This document shows positions 43,586-51,642 of a stretch of 64,000 nucleotides of DNA, piece by piece. Below the pieces are notes generated by a model. It saw only the letters and a program-made list of their open reading frames with translations, had not been told where the DNA came from and did not search any database. The stretch lies in assembly GCF_030323025.1 (NCBI RefSeq), contig NZ_CP097329.1:1767001-1831000 (forward strand), given 5' to 3'. Made by a program: the position numbers and the translations under genes. Every line of letters starts with the position of its first letter. Positions within the stretch are counted from its first letter, which is position 1. This DNA comes from Pseudanabaena mucicola str. Chao 1806 (GTDB taxonomy: Bacteria; Cyanobacteriota; Cyanobacteriia; Pseudanabaenales; Pseudanabaenaceae).

Positions 43586-44755
43586 ATGTACGATTTAAAA
43601 GCAATAGTTATTGGTGCAGGTATTGGTGGACTCACGGCAGGAATTGCACTGCGTCAAGTTGGCTATGATGTAGAAATTTATGATCGCGTCCGTGAACTTC
43701 GACCAGTTGGTGCGGGGATTTCCCTCTGGTCTAATGGTGTCAAAATCCTAAATCGGCTTGGTTTAGGTGATAAGCTAGCCGCGATCGGTGGTCAGATGAA
43801 TCGCATGGAGTATCGTCATCTATCAGGAACCTTACTCAATGAGATTTCGCTACAACCTTTAATTACTGAAGTTGGGCAAAGACCTTATCCAGTAGCTCGG
43901 CGCGATTTGCAAAATATTTTATTAGATGCTTTTGCAGCATCAGGGGGCAAGTTAACTCTTGGAGCAAAATGTATTGATGTTATAGAAAGTGATCTCGATA
44001 TTACAGCTAAATTTGAAGATGGCAGTACTGCTATAGGTGATTTCTTAGTAGCGGCTGATGGGGTGCATTCTATTTTGAGAGAATATGTCCTCAGCAAAAA
44101 AATAGAACCAAAGTATGGAGGCTATGTCAATTGGAATGGCTTAGTACCCATAAGTGATGACCTTGCCCCTGCCGATATCTGGTCGATCTACGTGGGCGAA
44201 CATAAACGTGCTTCGATGATGCCCGTTGCTGGCGATCGCTTTTACTTCTTTTTTGATGTCCCTTTAGACAAGGGCACATCTAGTGATCGCAATAATTATC
44301 GCAATGAACTTAAAGAATATTTTCAGGGCTGGGCGGAACCTGTACAACTGCTAATTGATCGCTTTGATCCAGAAACCGTTGCGCGTGTTGAAATTCATGA
44401 TGTGGGACCAATTTCACGTATGGTTAGAGGGCGAGTTGCCTTACTGGGTGACTCTGCCCATGCCACCTGTCCTGATCTGGGGCAAGGCGGATGTCAAGCA
44501 ATGGAAGATGGCTGGGTATTAGCGAATTATCTGGCATCGACGAATTTAGGTGTTACTGACGCGCTAATGCGTTATGAAAAGGAGCGCAAGGTCAGAACTA
44601 CGGAAATTGTGAATAAGGCTCGTAATCGTGCTGAAACTATTCATGGTAAAGATCCTGAAGTATCCCAGAAGTGGTACGCACAGCTTGCAACGGAAAGTCC
44701 ACTGGATGTCACAAGTGCGATCGCCAAAACTATTAGTGGAGGACCTCTACATTGA
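43586..44755 (+). CDS. hpxO: FAD-dependent urate hydroxylase
   Basis: 389 residues, a class A flavoprotein monooxygenase. The FAD fold is GAGIGGLTAGIALRQVGYD (near 10-28), with a second flavin motif VALLGDSAHATCPDLGQGG and the DG motif VAADGVHS. In the neighbourhood of uraD it fits HpxO, which converts urate to 5-hydroxyisourate with NADH and O2. Other small aromatic hydroxylases look alike, so context decides the call. The gene overlaps the next gene by 4 bp. An operator of the urate regulon is 20 bp upstream. Confidence 0.87.
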   Translation: MYDLKAIVIGAGIGGLTAGIALRQVGYDVEIYDRVRELRPVGAGISLWSNGVKILNRLGLGDKLAAIGGQMNRMEYRHLSGTLLNEISLQPLITEVGQRPYPVARRDLQNILLDAFAASGGKLTLGAKCIDVIESDLDITAKFEDGSTAIGDFLVAADGVHSILREYVLSKKIEPKYGGYVNWNGLVPISDDLAPADIWSIYVGEHKRASMMPVAGDRFYFFFDVPLDKGTSSDRNNYRNELKEYFQGWAEPVQLLIDRFDPETVARVEIHDVGPISRMVRGRVALLGDSAHATCPDLGQGGCQAMEDGWVLANYLASTNLGVTDALMRYEKERKVRTTEIVNKARNRAETIHGKDPEVSQKWYAQLATESPLDVTSAIAKTISGGPLH

Positions 44756-45264
44756 GTTTTCCTTCAAAATATGCAATCGCAACGCTCAATCAGATGAGTC
44801 AAGCAGAATTTACGGAAGCCCTAGATTCTATTTTTGAGCATACTCCAGAAATTGCGGCTCAAGCTTGGCAAGAACGTCCTTTTGATGATTTAACCAAGTT
44901 GCATCTGGTCATGGCAGGGATCGTCAAAAACATGAATGAATCAGATCAACTAAAGCTGATTTGCGCTCATCCCGATCTTGGCAGTAAATTTAAAATGGCA
45001 GAAGCATCTGTGCAGGAGCAGTCCACAGTTGGCTTAGATCAGCTTTCTAGCAGGGAATATAGCCGCTTCCAACAACTGAACGATGCTTACAAGCAGAAGT
45101 TTGGTTTTCCTTTTATTATTGCTGTCCGCAACCATACAAAAGATAGTATCCTCGCAGCTTTTGAGCAGAGGTTAAACAATACGATCGCATTAGAGAAAAA
45201 ACAGGCGATCGCGGAAATTATCGAAATTGCCAGATGGCGATTGTTTTTGGCGATTAGCTTTTAG
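44752..45264 (+). CDS. uraD: OHCU decarboxylase
   Basis: 170 residues. It decarboxylates 2-oxo-4-hydroxy-4-carboxy-5-ureidoimidazoline to S-allantoin, the third step. ATLNQMSQAEFTEALDSIFE and CAHPDLGSK (with the catalytic His73) are family signatures, as is FGFPFIIAVRNHTKDSILAA. The start is a TTG at 44752, overlapping the hpxO TGA (ATTGAG); no better start exists before the conserved N-terminus. The overlap couples translation to hpxO. puuE follows 25 bp downstream. Confidence 0.94.
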   Translation: MSFPSKYAIATLNQMSQAEFTEALDSIFEHTPEIAAQAWQERPFDDLTKLHLVMAGIVKNMNESDQLKLICAHPDLGSKFKMAEASVQEQSTVGLDQLSSREYSRFQQLNDAYKQKFGFPFIIAVRNHTKDSILAAFEQRLNNTIALEKKQAIAEIIEIARWRLFLAISF

Positions 45265-45289
45265 CAAAAATTCACTTAAATCAAATTCT

Positions 45290-46195
45290 ATGACCTATCC
45301 CAGAGATATGATTGGCTACGGGAGAAATACTCCTAATCCGCAGTGGCAAGATCAAGCCCGCATTGCTGTTCAGTTTGTGATTAATTACGAAGAAGGTGGT
45401 GAGACTTGCATATTACATGGAGATACTACTTCTGAAACTTTTCTATCGGAAATTGTGGGAGCTTTGCCTATTGATGGATTGCGCCATATGAATATGGAGT
45501 CTTGCTATGAATATGGTAGTCGTTCAGGATTTTGGCGTTTATATCGCATGTTTAAAGATCGACATATTCCTGTCACGATCTATGGTATTGCCATGGCACT
45601 GGAACGTAATCCTGAGGCAGTTGCGGCAATGCTCGAAGCCAATTGGGAAATAGCGAGTCATGGCTATCGTTGGATTGATTACAAATATTTTTCGCCTGAA
45701 CAGGAGCATGAACACTTACAAAAGGCGATCGCTATTCATACCCAAGTTACGGGAGATCGTCCATTAGGTTGGTACACAGGACGCACTAGCCCCCATACGC
45801 GCCGATTGGTAGTCGAGGAAGGTGGGTTTCTCTATGATTCCGATAGTTACGCCGATGATCTTCCCTACTGGAATTATGACTATGGCAAGCCCCATTTAAT
45901 TATCCCCTATACCCTTGACAATAACGACATGCGATTTGCCACAACGCAGGGATTCAATTCTGGCGATCAGTTTTTTGCATACTTGCGGGATGCGTTTGAT
46001 GTTCTCTACGCTGAGGGAGAAACATCCCCAAAAATGATGAGCATTGGTCTACATTGTCGTTTAGCAGGAAGACCAGGCAGGGCGGCGGCTCTAGCGAGAT
46101 TTTTGGATTATGTGCAGAGTCATGAGCAAGTGTGGCTCTGTCGTCGCATTGATATTGCTCATCACTGGTATCAAACCCACAAACCTGAGAGTTGA
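45290..46195 (+). CDS. puuE: Allantoinase of the PuuE / polysaccharide deacetylase type
   Basis: About 301 residues from the ATG at 45290 (MTYPRDMIGYGRNTPNPQW). It is a NodB-like deacetylase fold. The start, RIAVQFVINYEEGGETCILH, and EIASHGYRWIDYKYFSPEQE are typical of PuuE, a metal-light allantoinase unrelated to AllB. It opens allantoin to allantoate. The NodB metal Asp-His-His pattern is changed, as known in PuuE. It is the last gene of the hpxO-uraD-puuE operon. The product feeds the amidohydrolase at 24958. Confidence 0.93.
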   Translation: MTYPRDMIGYGRNTPNPQWQDQARIAVQFVINYEEGGETCILHGDTTSETFLSEIVGALPIDGLRHMNMESCYEYGSRSGFWRLYRMFKDRHIPVTIYGIAMALERNPEAVAAMLEANWEIASHGYRWIDYKYFSPEQEHEHLQKAIAIHTQVTGDRPLGWYTGRTSPHTRRLVVEEGGFLYDSDSYADDLPYWNYDYGKPHLIIPYTLDNNDMRFATTQGFNSGDQFFAYLRDAFDVLYAEGETSPKMMSIGLHCRLAGRPGRAAALARFLDYVQSHEQVWLCRRIDIAHHWYQTHKPES

Positions 46196-46490
46196 AAATT
46201 CGTGCATGTAATATTGAAATTACGCAGTGGTCGAAAAAGATGCAAAAAAAGAAGAGTTAGGCAAAGCCAAATGGAAAATAAATTTAGCACCCTAGCCTAT
46301 TTCCAGTATCTGCTGAGTAACCAGCTAAACTAGGCGGTTATGCGTGAGTAAACTTAGGATTCAAGTTGCCGTTTCGCCCACTATGTGAGCAAAACAGCAA
46401 CTTGGATTTTATTTATCGAAAAAAGGGTTTAAATCCGCATGATTCCAGAAGAGCTTTACACTACATTGTATTTAGATAACTTACATAATT
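46196..46490. other. Intergenic region after puuE
   Basis: About 300 bp. An imperfect hairpin (about 46356-46410; CAAGTTGCCGTTTCGCC and CAAAACAGCAACTTG) may end the puuE operon. No gene is supported. Confidence 0.4.
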
Positions 46491-46580
46491 AGGACTTACG
46501 CATTGGGTAGATGTAGTGCGGGCGAAGCCCGCACCACATCTACCTCAAGTCTAATAAATTCGTTCGGTTTGCGTAAGTCC
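46491..46580. repeat. R-family palindromic repeat, copy R6
   Basis: AGGACTTACGCA and TGCGTAAGTCC ends with the inner GTGCGGGCGAAGCCCGCAC palindrome. It lies 33 bp before the tnpB remnant. Confidence 0.86.
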
Positions 46581-46605
46581 AAATAATATCTAAAACAATG
46601 TAAAC

Positions 46606-47512
46606 ATGACACAAAAAGCATTCAAGTTCCGATTCTATCCAAATCCTGAGCAAGAAACCTTGCTCAGGAGAACGATGGGTTCGCTCGATTAGTTTATAAC
46701 CGTGCCCTAGCCGCAATGACAGAAGCATGGTATGAAAGACAAGAGCGAGTCGGATACGCTGAAACATCATCAATGTTGAGCTACTTAACTGCGTGGAAAA
46801 AGCAAGAAGACCTACAATTTCTAAATGAAGTTAGTTGTGTTCCATTACAACAGGGATTAAGACATTTACAAACCGCATTTACTAATTTCTTTGCAGGAAG
46901 ACCAAAATATCCCAACTCCAAGAAAAAGCATCAAGGCAGTAACGCTAAATTTACTAAGTCAGCTTTCAAATGGAAAGATGGCAAAGTATTCTTGGCAAAA
47001 AGTACTCAACCTCTAGATATCCGATGAAGTCGTGAACTCCCATAAGGCGCAGAACCATCAACCAAATTAGTGATGCTCGTATTGACTTTCTTCACAAATT
47101 GACAACTCGACTGGTTCGTGAAAACCAAGTGATTGCAGTTGAGGATCTGTCCGTGAAGAATATGGTCAAACGTAGAAAACTCGCTCTCTCGATTAGTGAT
47201 GCTAGCTGTGGTGAAATTGTCAGGCAACTGGAATATAAGTGCAATTAGTATGGACGTACTTTTGTCAAAATTGAACGTTGGTTCCCTAGCTCTAAACGCT
47301 GTGGACATTGCGGTTATGTTGTAGATAAGTTGCCTTTAAATGACAGGGAGTGGGATTGTCCTAGATGCAGTACGCATCACAATAGAGATGTGAATGCTGC
47401 TAAAAATATTCTTGCCGCAGGGCTTGCGGTGAATGTCTGTGGGGCGACTGTAAGCCCCGAGCAGAGTAAGTCTGTTAAGGCTGGTGCGATGAAGCAGAAA
47501 CCTATGTCGTGA
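46606..47512 (+). pseudogene. Decayed TnpB-type (IS200/IS605-related) gene
   Basis: An RNA-guided nuclease-type gene in pieces. MTQKAFKFRFYPNPEQETLL starts at 46606, then a shift; the frame resumes at about 46690 (YNRALAAMTEAWYERQ) to 47027. A third piece, [20 protein letters not shown] and [13 protein letters not shown], has a stop in YKCN-stop-YG. The end has the zinc ribbon CGHCG ... CPRC and DVNAAKNILAAG, the last RuvC Asp. An internal part, including the first RuvC motif, is deleted. No tnpA is present. The element was probably mobilised in trans. The 3' end hairpin is still visible. Confidence 0.85.
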
Positions 47513-47545
47513 GTCTTAGGAATCCTCGTCACTTTAGTGCGGGGT
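47513..47545 (+). ncRNA. Right-end hairpin of the tnpB element (reRNA/omegaRNA-type end)
   Basis: After the tnpB stop, AATCCTCGTCACTTTAGTGCG and GGGGTGGATGTC form a hairpin with a TTTA loop, now with mismatches. In IS200/IS605 elements this place is both the transposon right end and the 3' part of the guide-like RNA. With tnpB decayed it is probably a relic. Confidence 0.4.
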
Positions 47546-47569
47546 GGATGTCAACAAGGATTTGAGTTT

Positions 47570-47602
47570 CAATTTTGCCTACGGCAAAATTGAAACTGCA
47601 AT
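47570..47602. repeat. Partial S-type hairpin
   Basis: GTTTCAATTTTGCC (from about 47571) and GGCAAAATTGAAAC around TAC, like the left hairpin of S elements but without the right half. Confidence 0.5.
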
Positions 47603-47706
47603 AACTAACTCAGTTTTGAGTATTGACTGATCGGTATATGTGATTTTTTCAATAGAGGCTAAAATATATCTAGATTAAAGTTTCTTAATATTTAGGCAAT
47701 TGTATC

Positions 47707-49074
47707 GTGCTAATTCAATCAGACTGGCTCAAAAGGCTACGAGGTCACTCGTTTGACCTAGAGTTAGGGGCGATCGCTATTATTTATTTTGTCCAAGGCG
47801 CAATGGCAATCTCACAGCTTGCCGTCAGTTTCTTCCTAAAGGATGACTTAGGGCTTAGTCCTGCCGAAGTTGCCTCAATGGTCGGAATTACAATGTTACC
47901 TTGGACAATTAAGCCCCTCTATGGTCTGATTTCCGATGGATTCCCTATATTTGGTTACCGTCGTCGCCCCTACCTACTACTGTCAAGTTTATTAGGAATT
48001 TTGGCATGGTCAAGTATGGGGCTGTGGGTAGCAACTCCCTTTTGGGCAGTCGCGATGATTGCAACTGGTTCTCTTTCTCTAGCTTGCTCGGATGCGATTA
48101 CTGATGCTTTGATTGTGCAACGCGCAAGACTAGAACCAGAGGGAGATGCAGGTTCTTTGCAGTCATTTAGTTGGATTGCCTCATCGATTGGCGCGATTAT
48201 GTCTGCCTATTTGAGTGGATATTTGCTAGAGCATTTTGGTGCGAAGTTTGTGTTTGAGATTACGGCGATTTTGCCACTATTGGTAGGGATTTCAGCCTTT
48301 GCGATCGCCGATCCCCCGATGTCCACAGTGTATATTGTTGTGCCTGACAAATCAGCAACCAATTTAGAATCACCGATACCTGCGACTCTATCTCGGAATT
48401 CACAGTTATGGATGTCGCTGAAGTTTAACTTTAGTCAGTTACGCCAAGCCTTTACTAATAAAGCTATTTGGCTACCGACACTTTTCTTGTTTATCTGGCA
48501 AGCAACACCCAGTTCAGATACTGCCTTTTTCTATTTCACGACGAATGAGCTGAAATTTAATCCTGAATTTTTAGGGACGATTAAATTTTTTGCAAGTTGG
48601 GCAGGTTTGCTTGGCGTATGGATATTTCAACGTTTTTTTAAATCTGTACCCACCCGCAAAATTTTCTTTTGGACTACGATTATTTCCACAGTTTTAGGAT
48701 TAACCAGTTTATTGCTAGTAACCCATACTAATAGAGCATTAGGCATTGATGATCGCTGGTTTAGTCTCGGTGATAGCCTGATTTTGACGGTTGCAGGCAG
48801 AATTGCATTTATGCCTGTTTTGGTTTTGGCTGCTAGGCTTTGCCCTGAAGGGATCGAGGCGACTTTATTTGCATTGTTGATGTCGGTGATTAATATTTCA
48901 GCACTCTGTTCCTTCCAATTAGGGGCTGCCCTGACGCATTTTTTCGGTGTTACTGAATCAAATTTTGATAACCTCTGGCTTTTGATTGTTATTGCAAATA
49001 TCAGTAGTCTATTACCACTGCCATTCTTAAAGTGGCTACCTGACCAAACGAATGGCAAATTAGTCCATGATTAA
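47707..49074 (+). CDS. Folate/biopterin transporter (BT1-type MFS)
   Basis: 455 residues with about 12 TM segments. MLPWTIKPLYGLISDGFPIF and GYRRRPYLLLSSLLGILAWS are the hallmark of the FBT family, found in cyanobacteria, plants and kinetoplastids. IVQRARLEPEGDAGSLQSFS is also characteristic. It probably moves folates or pterins across the inner membrane. The GTG at 47707 begins the frame. It is followed by the VOC gene after 3 bp, which suggests an operon. No known regulator site was found. Confidence 0.9.
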   Translation: MLIQSDWLKRLRGHSFDLELGAIAIIYFVQGAMAISQLAVSFFLKDDLGLSPAEVASMVGITMLPWTIKPLYGLISDGFPIFGYRRRPYLLLSSLLGILAWSSMGLWVATPFWAVAMIATGSLSLACSDAITDALIVQRARLEPEGDAGSLQSFSWIASSIGAIMSAYLSGYLLEHFGAKFVFEITAILPLLVGISAFAIADPPMSTVYIVVPDKSATNLESPIPATLSRNSQLWMSLKFNFSQLRQAFTNKAIWLPTLFLFIWQATPSSDTAFFYFTTNELKFNPEFLGTIKFFASWAGLLGVWIFQRFFKSVPTRKIFFWTTIISTVLGLTSLLLVTHTNRALGIDDRWFSLGDSLILTVAGRIAFMPVLVLAARLCPEGIEATLFALLMSVINISALCSFQLGAALTHFFGVTESNFDNLWLLIVIANISSLLPLPFLKWLPDQTNGKLVHD

Positions 49075-49077
49075 TAA

Positions 49078-49467
49078 ATGGAAATTGACTACATTGCTTT
49101 ATTTGTTTCTGATGTGGGGCGATCGCTAATTTTCTATCGCGATGCCTTAGGATTTCGCTTTACGAAACCTGCAAAATCTGACAGTGCTGAGGGTTATAGT
49201 GGCAATCTGAAAATAGGACTTTATGATCGCAGTTGGTTACCCAAATTATTTGGTGAACAAGGTCAGCAAATTATCAGTGGCAATCCGTTTTTACTATCGA
49301 TGACAGTTGATAATCTCGATCAGGTCTACAAGGAATTATGCGATCTACAAGCCAATATGCCTATAGATATTATTTCATCACCGAGAATCATGCCTTGGGG
49401 ACAAAAGATCTTATTTTTAAGCGATCCCGATGGCAATCTTTTAGAAATCGTTCAAGGTAGCATCTAA
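49078..49467 (+). CDS. VOC-fold (glyoxalase-like) protein
   Basis: 129 residues with the vicinal oxygen chelate fold in two beta-alpha-beta halves. IDYIALFVSDVGRSLIFYRD opens the first half and IMPWGQKILFLSDPDGNLLE closes the second, with Glu127-like metal ligand in the final NLLEIV. The first His metal ligand is replaced (IDYIALF), so it may not be a metal-dependent glyoxalase. It starts 3 bp after the transporter stop and is likely co-transcribed. The substrate is unknown. Confidence 0.8.
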   Translation: MEIDYIALFVSDVGRSLIFYRDALGFRFTKPAKSDSAEGYSGNLKIGLYDRSWLPKLFGEQGQQIISGNPFLLSMTVDNLDQVYKELCDLQANMPIDIISSPRIMPWGQKILFLSDPDGNLLEIVQGSI

Positions 49468-49595
49468 TTTTAAAGCTATGGTTGCTCGATAGCACCTTTT
49501 TTCACCATCGTTGAACTAACGTTAAAGCTCACACTTTGTGCGAATTCTAATTTCCAGATTTACTGCTATATATTTAACTGTGGCTAAAACTTTAA

Positions 49596-50531
49596 ATGTT
49601 TGTAACACCTATGCCTACCCAAAACGATATCCCCATTGCCCAGAGGGTCAGAGATTCCCAGCGATCTCAGCAAAAGCAAGTATCAGCTAATCCTGTTGTG
49701 CGATCGCTACAGGCAGTTCCTTGGTGGGGATATGGGTTAGCAGCATTAGCCTTTCTCTCGCCAATCATCACTACTCGAATTTGGTTTGCATTAAATGCCA
49801 ATGCCACTCAAGTAAACGTATCATCCATATCCGAAAAAGTTGCTTCAGAACCAAAAGTAGAACCTCAAACCCAACGCCCCTCAACTATTCCCACAGTCAC
49901 GCCATTTGTCGATAAAAATTTAGCAAATCCCACAAATAAAACGACCAATGAAAATGCTGATGTAGTTGCCAATGAGCCTGATAGTCCTCCCGATCTTTTT
50001 GGACATCATCCTTACAAAGAAGCTCCTACCAATCAACTACGCACCGTTAGCAGAGCCAGTGATGGCTATGAAATTAAACTGAGGGAGGCGGCGGCAAAAA
50101 GTTATCAGGCTATGGAGGCAGCTGCCAAAGCTGATGGTGTTGATTTTGTGGTAATTTCTGGGTTTCGGACGGTCGCTGAACAACAACAACTTTTCTTTGA
50201 CATCAGTAAGCAACGTAATCAAACTCCAGCCCAACGCGCTAAGGTCAGTGCGCCCCCTGGTCATAGTGAGCATCACACGGGCTATGCGATTGATTTGGGT
50301 GACGCATCTGTACCTAGTGCCAATCTTTCAACCAATTTCGAGAAAACAGCCGCTTTTCAATGGCTCCAAAGTAATGCGGCGAAGTACGGCTTTGAAATGT
50401 CCTTTCCTCCCAATAATTCTCAGGGTGTAATGTACGAGCCTTGGCACTGGCGCTTTGTCGGTGACGATGACAGTCTGGCGACTTTCTACAAAAAGCAACC
50501 GCGTAGTGGCTCGTTTATCAAAAAGTCATGA
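49596..50531 (+). CDS. VanY-type D-alanyl-D-alanine carboxypeptidase
   Basis: 311 residues. One TM segment lies at about 45-62 (WWGYGLAALAFLSPIITT), then a low-complexity Pro/Thr/Asn linker. The M15B peptidase domain is in residues about 150-305. VVISGFRTVAEQQQLFFD opens it, the zinc ligands are in APPGHSEHHTGYAIDLGD (His, Asp) and EPWHWRFVGD (His). It trims peptidoglycan stem peptides in the periplasm. It overlaps the next gene (ATGA, 50528-50531), so the two are coupled. Confidence 0.92.
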   Translation: MFVTPMPTQNDIPIAQRVRDSQRSQQKQVSANPVVRSLQAVPWWGYGLAALAFLSPIITTRIWFALNANATQVNVSSISEKVASEPKVEPQTQRPSTIPTVTPFVDKNLANPTNKTTNENADVVANEPDSPPDLFGHHPYKEAPTNQLRTVSRASDGYEIKLREAAAKSYQAMEAAAKADGVDFVVISGFRTVAEQQQLFFDISKQRNQTPAQRAKVSAPPGHSEHHTGYAIDLGDASVPSANLSTNFEKTAAFQWLQSNAAKYGFEMSFPPNNSQGVMYEPWHWRFVGDDDSLATFYKKQPRSGSFIKKS

Positions 50532-51214
50532 ACATTACGACTACTGATTTACTAGCGATCGCTATTTTTACGATCACAATGATGTCTCTCGTCGGCACAA
50601 TGGTGGGCTTATCGCCAATTGTCCCTACGGCGATCGCGATTGCCTTACTGGGTGCATGGGGCATTGACATTGGATTTTGGCAAGGCAAGTTTGGGGCGTA
50701 CACTCAAGCTTGGCTGAGGGCAAGAGATCCCAATTACCGAAAGCGTGTGTCCTATCACGAGGCAGGGCATTTTTTGGCGGCTCATGTTTTGGGCTTTAGG
50801 GTAATTAACTATGCGATCGCAGGAATTGTGGGTCAATCCTTGGGAGAAATCTTAGCTAGTGAAAGTTTTAACGGTATCGAAGGCGGTGTAGAAATTGAAG
50901 TAGATAATTCTAAAAATTCTTTCAATCTCCTAGATCGCTACTGTACCGTCTATATGGCAGGAATCGCATCCGAGCAAATGATGTGTGCAGGCGAAATTGA
51001 AGGAGGCTTAGATGATATTAAGCGCTTACGTCAAGCTATTGCTAATTTGCCAAATCCAATAGTACAAGAGCGTTGGGCATTATTAAATGCCAAAAATTTA
51101 TTGAGTGAACATCGTTCTGCTTTAATAGCTCTTGCAGAACAAATGCAAAATGGAGCTTCTATCGAAGCTTGTTATCAGACTATCGAACAAGCTCTTCTAA
51201 GTAGCTCAACTTAA
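50528..51214 (+). CDS. Membrane protein with an M41-type HEAGH zinc motif
   Basis: 228 residues. Two TM segments (about 4-40) are followed by a soluble part with YHEAGHFLAAHVLGFRV, the zinc motif of FtsH-type M41 peptidases, and a possible third ligand Asp in EGGLDDIKRLRQ. There is no AAA ATPase domain. Such short M41-like proteins are found in cyanobacteria and plastids; they may be inactive partners of FtsH. Its start overlaps the VanY stop. The last codons (SSST and the TAA stop) come from a T-family repeat inserted at the 3' end, so the original C-terminus has been replaced. Confidence 0.85.
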   Translation: MNITTTDLLAIAIFTITMMSLVGTMVGLSPIVPTAIAIALLGAWGIDIGFWQGKFGAYTQAWLRARDPNYRKRVSYHEAGHFLAAHVLGFRVINYAIAGIVGQSLGEILASESFNGIEGGVEIEVDNSKNSFNLLDRYCTVYMAGIASEQMMCAGEIEGGLDDIKRLRQAIANLPNPIVQERWALLNAKNLLSEHRSALIALAEQMQNGASIEACYQTIEQALLSSST

Positions 51215-51470
51215 TTAACTGATGTTACGTGGAACAAATATCACCCTCACCCCCCTGCCCCCTCTCCCTTGATGGGAGAGAAGGAGCTAGACTAATTTCT
51301 TGTTCCCCTCTCCCTTAATGGGAGAGGGGCTAGGGGTGAGGGTCTTAGAAACTTCCACGTAACATCAGTTAATTAAAACCCAAACCAGAGTTTTGTTCCG
51401 CCCGCGTGGCGGGCAGAACAAAACTCTCGATTTTTAGTTTACTTATGTCTAGCTACTGTCTAGCTACTTA
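51198..51470. repeat. T-family repeat, copy T2, interrupted by another element
   Basis: Left end TAAGTAGCTCAACTTAATT (51198-51216) and the rest AATTAAAACCCAAACC... from 51371 to AGCTACTTA at 51470. Between them a 154-bp insert (51217-51370) is flanked by AATT direct repeats. The right end has a small duplication of GTCTAGCTACT. It is directly followed by S4 after 9 bp. Confidence 0.85.
51217..51370. mobile_element. 154-bp palindromic element nested in T2
   Basis: Ends AACTGATGTTACGTGG and CCACGTAACATCAGTT are perfect inverted repeats of 16 bp. The core (about 51242-51343) is the CCCTCACCC / GGGTGAGGG repeat also seen at 13184. AATT at 51213-51216 and 51371-51374 is the target duplication. 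Comparison with the uninterrupted T3 copy shows the empty site. Confidence 0.8.
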
Positions 51471-51479
51471 ACAAACAAG

Positions 51480-51584
51480 TATAGCGGTTTTCATTTTGCC
51501 GTAGACAAAATGAAAACTCAGAACTCTTACTGGGACTGATTTTTTGTTTTCAAATGAGTACACACTCATTTGAAAACCGCTATA
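51480..51584. repeat. S-family palindromic repeat, copy S4
   Basis: Ends TATAGCGGTTTTCA and TGAAAACCGCTATA. The left inner hairpin is altered (GCCGTAGACAAAATG). It follows T2 as S1 follows T1. Confidence 0.87.
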
Positions 51585-51608
51585 ATGTATGAGTCACTTT
51601 AGCTAAGA

Positions 51609-51642
51609 AGAGAATGGATGCGCTTTGCGCCTCCATTCTCTA
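51609..51642 (-). terminator. Terminator-like hairpin downstream of the rRNA methyltransferase
   Basis: AGAGAATGGA and TCCATTCTCT arms around TGCGCTTTGCGCC. It directly follows the methyltransferase stop (51643) on the minus strand. Confidence 0.55.
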
